From Schoenoplectus triqueter (Eukaryota; Streptophyta; Magnoliopsida; Poales; Cyperaceae), in NCBI GenBank assembly GCA_964058805.1, contig CAXKVV010001317.1:1-31133 (forward strand): a stretch of 31,133 nucleotides of DNA. The letters run 5' to 3'. The position numbers and the translations under genes are program-made. The stretch's first letter is position 1, and every line of letters begins with the position of its first letter. The notes under the pieces were generated by a model, which saw only the letters and a program-made list of their open reading frames with translations, was not told the DNA's origin and ran no database searches. Of this stretch, positions 10,901-20,323 are shown one piece after another.

Positions 10901-12800
10901 TTTTTAATCGTTGGATAGCCTCAAGATACGATATATGATAAATGAAGGGTTCAAATCGTCCATCATTTTAAACTTAGCTCGCGATCTCTATCCCTCGTTG
11001 ATCAAACTTAAAGTTTCATACAACTCCTCTAAGATTCGTACATGTGCGCCAAGATGCAAACCTGCGCTTCAAAGATCATGCAACCATGTCTCATTGACTG
11101 CCCATCTTACTACTATGTCAAGATTCATATTGATAGACATTTTCGTCGACTGGAGCATCGCCTCCCTGATCGGACGAGAATAACAACATCGCCTGGCCTC
11201 AAGAATACCTCCTATGGTGACCGATTGGAAATCTATACGGTGGATAATCGTGCGTGCTGGTACCATTCTTGATGAACTAGTACAACTCAATACCGAGAAG
11301 CTTAAATTCTAAATTTGTTCAAATTAATCAAAATTTATAAGGAATTTGGATTCAAACACGCATCGTCTTTGTTGTAAATGAGTGAGGTATCGCGATGTTA
11401 ATCTACACTTTACTTTCTCTCAATTTGATATTTTAATTTTTCCAGAACAACATCTATAACATGATTGTTTTTACTGAGTTCTCAAGTTACAGCTGAGATC
11501 GATTAGCTCAAAAGGCCAATGTTATCTCTGTGTTTGTGTCCAGTATAAGCCATATCCAATGCACTATACATCTTCAAGCAAATGATAGATTAATCTTACA
11601 CACGTCGAGTTCTCAAGCTACTTCAGTCGAGATCGATTGACAAAAGAAAATAAAGAAAAAAAGCGATCATTGACTCACAATCAAAATGCAATCAAGAAAG
11701 CAAAAGAAATATTAAATAAATTCTACTGATTATAAGAAACAGCAAAGAAAAAGATCAAAAAATATAAAGAATTGAAATTTAAATGATAATTTTCTGTTAT
11801 ACTCAAAATTCAAGTACGATTACACTCTAATTCTTCATAATTGAACAAAGAAGCTCCGAATTTGATCAATCATAGGCCTGAGTCCAAGAATTATCTTGTA
11901 TGAACAACTGAAAATATCCCGACCGAGTTCTCAAGTATATGAAATGAGATCAATCAGTTATTTATTCTTCTTTATCTCTCACAATTGATCTTCCTCTCAA
12001 CTGCCTTTTTCTCAGTTGTGTATATCTCCTGATTAATCATTGTCTATCAATTATACCTTCCTATTCTTCTGAACTCTCTCTCTCTCTCTCACTCTGATAT
12101 TGACTAAGTTCTCAAGTTCTCAATTCATTGAGATCGATCAATCAAGAAAATCGGGGCCAAGGAAGAAGGGGCTGATTCTTCTGTTGTTCCAGATATTATA
12201 TAGAGTCTAATTGAATCTCAATTGTGTTTTTCTTCACATAATCAGTGTTTCTTTGAGGCCACTGATCGCTAATGTGGTAGCACACTATTGCATCTCGGTG
12301 AAATTGAACGGCTAGCATCCATTTAGGGTGTGTTTGTTGCTGCTGTATACTAAGTTTTGGATTGATGACATGGCAACAAGATTGTAGCTCACCCTTCCTT
12401 GCTCTTTTTTCCTCAAACACCGAATGAGTTAGCCAATTTCACTATCTTTCGGATCTATACACCAACTCCATCATGAAAATCATACAAGAGAGAATTAATT
12501 TGTGCCATTAACTGCATCAACTGAATCGTGGGTCCCACATAATACTTTCTACACCATCAATTTGCCTCATCTCCCTCTTAACCGGCCAATTTAACCTTTC
12601 ACCCGATTTTCTTCTTCCTTAATGCGAGTGATGCACAATAAACCAAATTGGGAAATGATTGTTCTAATGCATTCTCCTCACCAAGAGTTTTCCATTGATA
12701 TATAGTTTGTAAATTCTCATTATCGATTAAGCTTCTTCCCATTTTTCAATTTGGTTCTGTTAGAAAATCGAATTAGCAAAGGGGAAGAAGAACATGCATG
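10901..12800 (+). other. Non-coding interior of element B with four AGTTCTCAAG motifs
   Basis: A less AT-rich patch (10900-11290) carries overlapping short open frames on both strands with no recognisable domain, so I do not call a gene. Downstream, a two-part motif, RAGTTCTCAAG followed by GAGATCRATY 9-13 bp later, occurs at 11476, 11607, 11925 and 12106. A short CT microsatellite lies at 12074-12090. The remainder to 12800 holds nothing I recognise. Confidence 0.45.
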
Positions 12801-12804
12801 GGAG

Positions 12805-13410
12805 TAGGGCTGTCAATGGCACATTTTTGGCCGTTTATCCGATCCGTATTGTATCCGATAAATGAATATGAGTAACATTTTATTTTCATTAGCTTATCGG
12901 GTATGGGTAAGAAAAAAATTTCATTAACTTATCGGGTATGGATATGGGTAAGGGGTTTTCATTACTCGTTATCCATTGGATAAATTATATAAATATATAT
13001 ATATAGTTATATATATATAAGTATAATTATTTTATATTTTTAATAAATATATATAGTTAAATTATATAAATATATATAGTAATTAATATATATTTTTTAT
13101 AACAATTGACATTTAAAATTATATGATTTATGTAATATCTAAAATGTTAATTATTATTGCATTTTATTAGTATATTTATTTAATGCTATTTATTTGTCTA
13201 AATCATACAATTTTTTCATTGAATTATTTTTATTTGTATCTGTTACCTATCGTTACCCATTTATTACCTAAAATTTTTAATAGGTAAGGGTAGGGTATGG
13301 GTAAAGAAAATTTTAACGGGTATGAGTAGAATATGGGTAAAGAAAATTATAATGGGTATGGATATGAAAATATCTTCATCCGTACCTTACCCTACCCATT
13401 GACAGCCCTA
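12805..13410. mobile_element. hAT-type miniature element nested in element B
   Basis: The ends are perfect 15-bp inverted repeats, TAGGGCTGTCAATGG (12805-12819) and CCATTGACAGCCCTA (13396-13410). They are flanked by CATGGGAG (12797-12804) and CCTGGGAG (13411-13418), an 8-bp target duplication with one mismatch, as expected for hAT transposition. The element is 606 bp with no transposase frame. Inside, GGGTATGGGTA-type phrases recur in several places near both ends, and the middle is AT-rich with TATATA runs. It must have used a transposase made elsewhere. It is younger than element B. Confidence 0.9.
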
Positions 13411-13844
13411 CCTGGGAGAGAGTCGACCCTACTTGTGGGGCCCTTTTCCATTGAAAGAGATGAGAAGGGGAGATAGTGCAATTCGGTTGGACTAGGCACA
13501 TGTGATCCAGACCCATTTGTCATGATTAATAAGACACATATGCAATGAGTCAAGTCTATTCAAAGCTTTCCTCTTTATAAATCTCTCCCCAGTGCCAAAT
13601 TCGACTGTTCCATTACCTATCATCCCCAATTTGCACACAGAAACTCTTAGCTCCTCAAGTTGTACCCAGAAGCACCTTTCAGCCAATCACAAAATTCCTT
13701 TCAGCCTATTCTCTTAATTTTTAAAAATATCTCCCTTAGTCCAAAAATTATAAAATTTTTATCAAAAATCTCTAAATTCCTGATAATTACCTCTATAATT
13801 TTTAATTCTCATTTTACTCTTTTCTCTCTAAATTAAAAATTCTC
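13411..13844. other. Non-coding part of element B between nested repeats
   Basis: This is the interior of element B after the hAT insertion. It is moderately AT-rich with a GTCGACC...GGGGCCC stretch near 13425-13445. One minus-strand open frame (13492-13686) has no recognisable domain and is probably chance. No promoter or RNA gene is evident. Confidence 0.4.
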
Positions 13845-14396
13845 TTAAGATAAACCCTATTATTGATCACACAAAATTCTAAATATGAATGTTGGAGGTT
13901 GATGCTTGTGCCAGCAATATTATTTTGTATTGTCCTTGGTCAAACATTTATTTGTGATGCTATTGCTAATTCCAGTCCTATCTGATCAAAAGTTGATCAT
14001 GTGTTAACAATTAAAACAGATATCAGTTCAATCAGATGCAACTCACATGGACATTTGATGAATTCTGTGATATTGATCTTCAAGTTTTTGTGCATGAAGT
14101 TAAATCACATTAACTTTAGATTGAACTGATATCTGTATGTGATGCTATTGCTAAGTCCAACCCTATCTGATCAAAAGTTGGTCATGTGTTAACAATTAAA
14201 ACAGATATCAGTTCAATCGGATTCAACTCACATGGACATCTGATGAACTCTGTGAAATTAGCCTTCAAGTTTTTGTGCATGAAGTTAAATCACATTAAAT
14301 TTCATTTATCTGGCTGTATCAAAATACTAGTTTTGAACACATCATCCTCCTGATTGCTTGAGAATATCTCTATTCCTGCAATTAGGGTTTATCTTA
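13845..14396. repeat. Tandem 185-bp duplication framed by a short inverted repeat
   Basis: Two units start with TGTGATGCTATTGCTAA at 13953 and 14138 and stay nearly identical to about 14310 (CTATCTGATCAAAAGTTG, AACAGATATCAGTTCAATC, CTTCAAGTTTTTGTGCATG). Between the units, ATTGAACTGATATCTG near 14120 is the inverse of the ACAGATATCAGTTCAAT phrase near 14016, so a hairpin is possible. The block is bracketed by TAAGATAAACCCTAT (near 13847) and its near inverse ATTAGGGTTTATCTTA (near 14381). Whether the bracket marks a mobile element is unsure. Confidence 0.65.
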
Positions 14397-14784
14397 GGCG
14401 CTTCTCTTGAATTTCTGGGCATTTCTCTTGAATTTCTCCCTTTATCTCTGACAATGGGTGTAGGACCCACTTGTTAGACAAAATAATCACGAGGATGACA
14501 ACTCAAGAGACCTCTCTCACTCTCTTGGGTCTCTTGAGAGTCATCTACTCAAATGATGGGGTGATAATAGGGTATTTATATCATGTGACTTTTACTCAAC
14601 TTCCCTTGTGGTATTAATGGATTGGCTCCGGAGCTTGACAGCGATCTCTCCCGACTGATGCCCCTTCTCTCTCTCCTTCTCTGCCTCCTTTTTATATTTA
14701 TATGATTTATGATTATCTCTTTAATATTATTTACTTGAATCTGCTCACTTTCCTCTTGAAACATTTCAAGGGTAAACAAGATTG

Positions 14785-15256
14785 TGCAAGAAGCTTTGAT
14801 AGAAAATTAACTACCGGCTTTTACACGTTTATAGGTGGAAATCTAGTCATATGGAAAAGCAAGAAGCAAAATATTGTAGCTCGATCAAGCGCAAAAAAGA
14901 AATATCAAGCAATGACATCCACCACAAGTGAACTATCTTGGATAAAATAAGTTCTAACCAACTTAAATTTCAAAATTAATGGACCAATGAAGATATTTTG
15001 CGATAATTAATCGGCAAGAAACATAGCGGCAAATCCCGTATTTCATGAGCGGACGAAACATATTGAAGTTGATTACCACTATGTGAGAGAGAAAGTCCAA
15101 TCAATAGAAATTGATACTCCATATGTCAAGAACAAAGATCAATTTGACGATATTTTTATCAAAGAATTGAGTGTTAAATTGTTCGAGAATATTTCTTACA
15201 ATCTAGGATTATTCGATCTCTATAATCCTAACTTGAGAGAGAGTGTTAAGAAATAG
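14785..15256 (+). pseudogene. Ty1/copia RNase H and 3' end of pol (broken)
   Basis: This resumes the copia frame cut at 7990. RNase H removes the RNA template during reverse transcription. Visible blocks are FDRKLTTGFYTFIGG, IWKSKKQNIVARSSA, then IFCDN, ANPVFHERTKHIEVDYHYVR and the C-terminal NLGLFDLYNPNLRESV. Stops lie at 14948-14950 and 15008-15010. The usual acidic AEAEYRA catalytic block reads AKKKYQA, so the enzyme would be dead even without the stops. The frame closes at 15254-15256, overlapping the start of the 3' LTR. Confidence 0.88.
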
Positions 15257-15372
15257 AGTGATTAGGGTGGTTTAATTAGCCTCAGAAATTATTCATCATA
15301 GGCTATTAATAGGAACAGTGCCAACGGTACTATTGGTACCAACGATAATTATTTATATTCGTTGCATCCATA
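15244..15372 (+). mobile_element. Start of the copia 3' LTR, cut by a Helitron
   Basis: A purine run (TTGAGAGAGAG, 15233-15243), the expected polypurine tract, is followed at once by TGTTAAGAAATAGAGTG, a typical copia LTR start. About 129 bp can be followed before a Helitron begins at 15373. The LTR's right end is not recognisable beyond the Helitron and fold-back element. The 5' LTR is missing from the window, so LTR divergence cannot date the insertion. Confidence 0.7.
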
Positions 15373-15842
15373 TCTATACTATTATATAAAGCATCTAAGA
15401 ATTGGAGGGTCCATTTTTTATCATTGTAAATTTTTATTATACCCATTTTATCCCTCAATTAGACGGATAATATTTATTGTTGGTTGATCGAACGTATGTG
15501 ATCGCGTCCATTGATTCCTTCTTTCTCTCCATTTCTTTCCCTTATATACTATTATTTCCATAATTTTTGTTTTTTATTTAGCAACTTTGTGCATATTTGG
15601 TAAGGAATTAATGATGATAATATATGTTAGAATAATTTACTTTTCTTTCCATAAAAATCATGAATCATTAACTCATATTGTGCAAAAATCTCATCCAAGA
15701 TTAAATATAGTCTTTATTATATGTTTTCTCTATAATTTGGTGAATTTATAATTTAATATTAGATAAATGTGAATTTTTTTATCTTATAATATTTTAATGT
15801 TTAAATAAAAAATTCTGCTGCAACGCGCGGGTATATAGCTAG
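15373..15842 (+). mobile_element. Non-autonomous Helitron (470 bp)
   Basis: The 5' end TCTATACTATTATATAAAGC and the 3' end CTAG match the TC...CTRR ends of plant Helitrons, and the insertion lies between a host A (15372) and T (15843), the normal AT target. A subterminal hairpin, CTGC at 15815-15818 pairing with GCGG at 15827-15830 in TGCAACGCGCGGG, ends 12 nt before the 3' end as in the family. There are no inverted repeats or target duplication and no Rep/helicase frame, so it depended on an autonomous partner. It sits inside the copia 3' LTR. Confidence 0.9.

Positions 15843-15877
<35 letters not shown>
15843..15877. repeat. (TA)n(GA)n microsatellite
   Basis: A TA run followed by a GA run lies directly between the Helitron 3' end and the fold-back element. 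Another TA run (16270-16281) follows the fold-back element, so the element may have inserted into or next to a TA-rich site. Confidence 0.8.
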
Positions 15878-16263
15878 GGTAAAGATACCGTAAGCTTAAG
15901 CTCACGGAGGTCTTCCGTGATCTTAACTCAAGAAGTATATCAAATCATCTCCAAATTTTAATTTATCATACTCATTAAATTCTTTATATGTAAATATTAT
16001 GGGATACAAAAATTTAGAGTGTTTTGAGCTTTTTTAAGTCACCGTTTTTAATTTTTAAAAATCAGCTCTAAAAATAATATTAAAATATTTAATATTTGAA
16101 CATCATTTTTAAAAATTAAAAAATATGACTTAAAAAACTCAAAACACTCCAAATTTTTTTATTCCACAAGATTTTCATATAAATAATTTAATGAGCATGA
16201 TAAATTAAAATTTAGAAATAATTTGATATATTTTTTGAGTTAACCTCACGGTATATTTACTTC
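15878..16263. mobile_element. Fold-back (long inverted repeat) miniature element
   Basis: The left arm (15878 to about 16070) and right arm (about 16075-16263) are inverted copies. Matching landmarks are GGTAAAGATACCGT with GAAGTAAATATACCGT, GTATATCAAATCAT with ATATATCAAATTAT, AAATTTTAATTTATCAT, GCTCATTAAATT and GAGTGTTTTGAG. The left arm carries about 25 extra bases (AAGCTTAAGCTCACGG...) that hold a small palindrome of their own. RNA from this locus would form a hairpin of roughly 170 bp. No target duplication is certain. Superfamily unknown; Mutator-like or fold-back types are possible. Confidence 0.85.
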
Positions 16264-16355
16264 TGTTACTATATATATATAGCATTCGGGCTTAAGACTC
16301 TGTATAGTTAATTTTCAGATAATAAAAAAATTATTATCAATCATCAGGAAAACCA

Positions 16356-17070
16356 TCTCATATTCTCTACATTGTGATTCAAGTATGATTGCAAAAGATC
16401 TTTTATAAATTAATCATTATCCACAACATATTATTTCCTCTACTTTTTTGGACAATAACAAATTTCAGTGTATATTTTGTAATTTGGTGTGTGACATATA
16501 AAATTTGATATGTCATATAAACTTCTATAGAAACATTTTATTTTACAAAACCGTTTGATGAATATTTTGACGGTTGTGATCCAAGTATAAATACAGAAGG
16601 TCTTTTATAAACTAATCACTATCAACAACTTTTTCCCCTACTTTTCCGGACAATAACTGTTTATCAGTGTATGTTTTGGAAATTGATGTGTGACATATAT
16701 ATAAAATTTCATATGTCATATTAACTTCTATAGAAATTATCTATTGAATAATATTTATTTCATCTACTATGAAAAATTATGATAATTTTTTTTTCAAATA
16801 TTTTACAAAATACACTCTAGAAGGTCTTGCGGAAATATAGAGATATATCATTAATGTGCGACGTGAATCATTTTCTTACGGTTTTAAGTTGTCTTTTAGT
16901 ATATTTCTTTTCGCATGAAAAAAATAATGCTCATAGGACAAATTATTCATAAACATTGCAAATGCTACAATATTTTTATATTTTTTTATTAAATAATTTT
17001 GAAGTTTTGTTTTTTTAGAATCTAACATTGATCAAACAATTTCCGGGTGAAGCCCGGTAAACAGTCCTTG
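16356..17070 (+). mobile_element. Possible second Helitron, 3' end recognised
   Basis: A perfect hairpin, CCGGG (17043-17047) with loop TGAAG and CCCGG (17053-17057), stands 13 nt before CCTTG at 17066-17070, followed by T. Plant Helitron 3' ends have such a hairpin and finish CTRR before a T. Here the last four bases are CTTG, one step from the rule. The 5' end is unsure: A|TCTCATATTCTCTAC at 16356 is one candidate and a site near 16297 is another. No Rep/helicase frame is present. I am fairly sure of the 3' terminal structure, less of the whole element. Confidence 0.5.
16372..16745 (+). repeat. 202-bp tandem duplication
   Basis: Units start TTGTGATTCAAGTAT at 16372 and TTGTGATCCAAGTAT at 16574. 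Both continue through GATCTTTTATAAATTAATCA or GGTCTTTTATAAACTAATCA, GGACAATAAC, CAGTGTATRTTTTG, GTGTGACATATA and CATATGTCAT-like sequence to ACTTCTATAGAAA. Divergence is modest. It lies inside the possible second Helitron. Confidence 0.8.
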
Positions 17071-18570
17071 TATTGTTAAATGTGCATTACAATATAAAGA
17101 AGTGTGTTCAATCTTACAAAAGTATATTTTGATATAATTTTTTATCCGACGTTTGTGCTTTCAAGATTTGGCAGTTTAATAATTGCATTTATTTATTAAC
17201 TGAAAATTTGTAAGTATTAACAAAGATTATCTATAACAAATAATATTTTCTGTACATGTATATATTTTAATGGACACATAAATATATATATAATTAACAA
17301 ATAAGAGATTGCAAAATTGACGAATAGAAAAAATGGACTATGAAAAGTTCTAGTTCTTAAACACACAATGAAATATAGAGGATTTAATTCGGGTCCGAAT
17401 CTGCAAATATTTTGGACCAAAAGTAGTGTCATACTTTTCTCATCCAATGATCTCGAATCTTTGGTAGCTTGAATCTCAAAACATTTCTTTATCGTCGAGA
17501 TGAGAATAGTAGAGCCTCTTTTTATCCAAAATAATAGCGGATATCAATCCATTTAATTTAGTTCAGTCCAACTAGATATCAGAAAGTACATATTACCTAG
17601 GAATAACCAATCGATTTCGTATGGAGGTTCAGAACATGCACGATAATATTATAACAATACTTATATTTGGGAGTGGACCGGATAAACGAGAGATATTTTA
17701 TCACCACCTCTCACAATAAATGATAGTGTTAATCCTCACTTATTACCACTTTATCCCACAAACAAACAAAGTTCAAAAGGGTGAAGGGGGGTTTACATGG
17801 ACACTTTTGCATACATAGCAAATGCAAATAGCTTTTCATAATTAGATTATAATTAATAGAGTAATTTTAGAGAAAATGGGAGGGGGTTTACATGGTCATG
17901 TAATCTTTCTACATATTTTTTGGGAAGTAATGTTCAAATGTAAAAGTTAAATTTTAGATGTATTTCTAGTAGCTCAGACTAAATGTGTATTAAATTTGAA
18001 ATAATTTAGAATTTGATTGGTCATTTATAACAAAATTATTGTATATCTATTTTTAATATTTTAAAATTATACAATGGAATAGAAAATTTCTTTCAAATTG
18101 TCTAAAATTTAATACATGTTATATCTATGTAATTTGAAATGTATCTATGATTTTAATTTCTAATTTAATTGAATAATATTTCTTAAAGATATACCACAAA
18201 AAATAAATATACTATAAAGTGTGTTCATCAGAATTACTCTAATTATTAATTAATATTGGTCACTTTGGCAGATTGTCAATCATATAATACCTCTTTATTG
18301 ACTTCAAATTGGGCGCCACGGTCTACACGTTTCACTTTCTACAAAAATGTTGTACATCAGATGAATTTATATTCCCTCTATGACAGATGGGACCCACTAA
18401 TAAAAAAATAAATCTCCTTTATTAATTAAAATCTGAACCGTTAAAATCAATTGAGACGTAGTTTTCTTTATAATCCTATCATTGTTACTATAGCAGCAGA
18501 CGCGGACCCACATCAAGATGATTAAAAACGACAAAAGTTGCTGCCAAAAAAATTGATGTACGATAACATT
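17071..18570. other. AT-rich intergenic DNA
   Basis: I find no gene, RNA or delimited element. A phrase GGGGGTTTACATGG appears twice (near 17787 and 17884) with different flanks, hinting at a short old duplication. The minus-strand open frames at 17217-17447 and 18397-18615 have no recognisable domain and are rich in residues from AT codons. Confidence 0.5.
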
Positions 18571-18571
18571 G

Positions 18572-18609
<38 letters not shown>
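18572..18609. repeat. (TA)n(TG)n compound microsatellite
   Basis: A TA run passes directly into a TG run. It forces alternating-residue peptides in every frame. Long TG/CA tracts vary in length between individuals, so this is a natural marker. Confidence 0.97.
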
Positions 18610-19135
18610 CGACATTCGCGTGTAATTTGGACAAATTATCTAAGAAACTAATCGTCACTTGGTCAAACTTTTTATTTTTGAGGTTGATCCTTTGCTTAAG
18701 TATTGACAGTTTGACACCCGCCATATTTGATATTCTTGATGACCAATATAACAAATATGTTAAAAATAAGAAATTCAAATATTTTTGATGTCGTTCGTTA
18801 ATCGTTATATATAAATATAAGATAGGATACTATCAAATTTCATCAGATTCGTTTAACAAGAGAAATTATAACAAACGTGAATAATTTTTTAATTTTAATT
18901 CAATAAAATAAATTAAACTTTTGTACTTCAAAATAATATATCAATTGGATTTTTTTTATCATTCTTGGAAAGCTGGAAAAACAGTAAGATATGACGTCAA
19001 GTTGTCAATCAATGCACCATCTAAGAGGTTGCACTTTTTTCCACGTAGGCATTGCAATAACGAGAGAACATCATGATTATTTACACTGTATTGACTAATG
19101 ACATTAGATTGCCGGGTCAATTATATACTCATTAC
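18610..19135. other. AT-rich intergenic DNA
   Basis: No gene or delimited repeat recognised. There are scattered TTGAC phrases but nothing arranged as a promoter next to a gene. Confidence 0.45.
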
Positions 19136-19440
19136 TAGGCCGTAAATGAGCCGAATCGAGATGGGATAAGTTTTTAATGAGCAGAGCTGAGCTTATTTAT
19201 AAATTATTTTAGAGTCAAAAATTTTAATTTAAAATTAGTTCGTTAGACTTTATAAATTACTTCTGACTCAAAAAAATTTGATTTAAGATCAGTTCGTTAA
19301 GTTAATGAGTTAACTGAGCTAACTCATTAAAGCTAATTAAAGTTAATTTAATAGTTAATACTATTTTTATAATATTTTATATTAAAATTTATATAAAAAT
19401 TACTAAAATAACTAATGACAAAAATATTTCACAATGGACA
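19136..19440. repeat. Decayed hAT-like repeat (TAGGCCGTAAATGAGCCGAA)
   Basis: The start TAGGCCGTAAATGAGCC with repeated GAGCTGAGCTTATTTATAAA-like phrases resembles a common degenerate plant family of non-autonomous hAT copies. A second phrase, AGTTCGTTARACTTTATAAATTAC, continues it. A palindrome with perfect 11-bp arms, TTAATGAGTTA and TAACTCATTAA (19302-19330), lies inside. No clean right end or target duplication is visible, so the assignment is tentative. Confidence 0.4.
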
Positions 19441-20320
19441 AATATAGTAACATAAGATGTAACAATCGAATGGGCCGGACTTAATCAGTTTGAATTTTTG
19501 AAAAATCAAATTGAATTGTGTCGGGCTGGATTAATTTTACTTTAAAAAAAATAACTTAAATTGAGTTGGGTAGGATCAGATTAGGTGAATATGAATTTTG
19601 ACTCTTTATATTTTAGATTAATTTTAATTAAATTACAAACTATTTCATTTCGAATAGAATTAGATCGAGTTACTTTGACTTTCTGAAAAATCGAGTTCGA
19701 TTAGATTTAGGTCTCAGTCTAATCGAACAGGTTTGTTGGACCGAGATATGTTATCTTGCTAATACTAATTAATTTTTATGGACGATTTCAATCGATATGA
19801 AGCGAATACTAATATTTTTTGTTGAAATCACAAATTTTTTTTTTTTGTAAAATGAACATAAATAACATGCTCAGGTGCCGATGGGCAGGTTGAGTTCAGA
19901 TGAAGTCAGATAAGTCTATTCGGGGAGGTTTATCAGGCTATGGGTAGGAATAATTTTGGATTATTTAGTGTCATTTTTTTTCAGGTCTCATATCAATTCA
20001 GCTCGAGTATGAAGTCAGTTTGACTATTAAAAAACGGATCTGATTAGATTTGAGATTGGACAAGTTTTCGTGTAGAATCATTTTTTTTTTCTATTTAGAT
20101 GTTTCAATTGGGTCGGATCGATTTTTGGATGATCTAACGTAGATTTTTTTTCCTGTCTCAATTCAATCTGGATTAGATCGAGTCATACACGTTAGTTTGT
20201 TTTTAAAAAAGAGTAAAATTGGTTTGGATTAAAATCTCAATATGTTGGATGGATGTGTCGGATCGGAACAAATTTTATCATATCTATGGATTTTCTGAAC
20301 ATTTTTGTTGTGAAACTAAT
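19441..20320. repeat. Degenerate GGRTCGGATTGG-type repeat sequence
   Basis: Two passages (about 19465-19740 and 19880-20280) are built from phrases such as GGGCCGGACTTAAT, GTCGGGCTGGATTAA, GGGTCGGATCGAT, CTGGATTAGATCGAG and TGTCGGATCGGA, spaced by AT-rich text. Such internally repetitive text is common inside old non-autonomous plant DNA transposons. No paired ends are visible, so I cannot delimit elements. Confidence 0.35.
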
Positions 20321-20323
20321 AAG

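Larger units (their letters stand above)
7991..14778 (+). mobile_element. Element B: large non-coding insertion (LTR-like or LARD-like) in copia
   Basis: B begins TGCGATCCTTTTTTGCGCG inside copia RNase H and ends ...AAACA at 14778, after which the same RNase H reading resumes. The left flank AGATTTG (7984-7990) and right flank AGATTG (14779-14784) match apart from one T, so I read them as a decayed target duplication. TG...CA termini and a flanking repeat of about 5-6 bp fit an LTR retroelement. The span is 6,788 bp, about 6.2 kb without the nested hAT element. No retroviral protein is recognisable, and no second copy of the first 270 bp is seen near the right end. It may therefore be a single very long LTR, as in Tat/Ogre-type Ty3/gypsy elements, or a large retrotransposon derivative. 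Class and lineage are inference. Confidence 0.6.

Noticed and set aside
11042..11290. Overlapping frames on both strands as a possible gene
   Set aside because: No domain, no splice structure, and it lies inside a repetitive element. Kept only as a point to check.
18397..18788. Overlapping open frames across the TA/TG microsatellite
   Set aside because: His-Thr, Tyr-Ile and Cys-Val alternation is dictated by the dinucleotide repeats in each frame.
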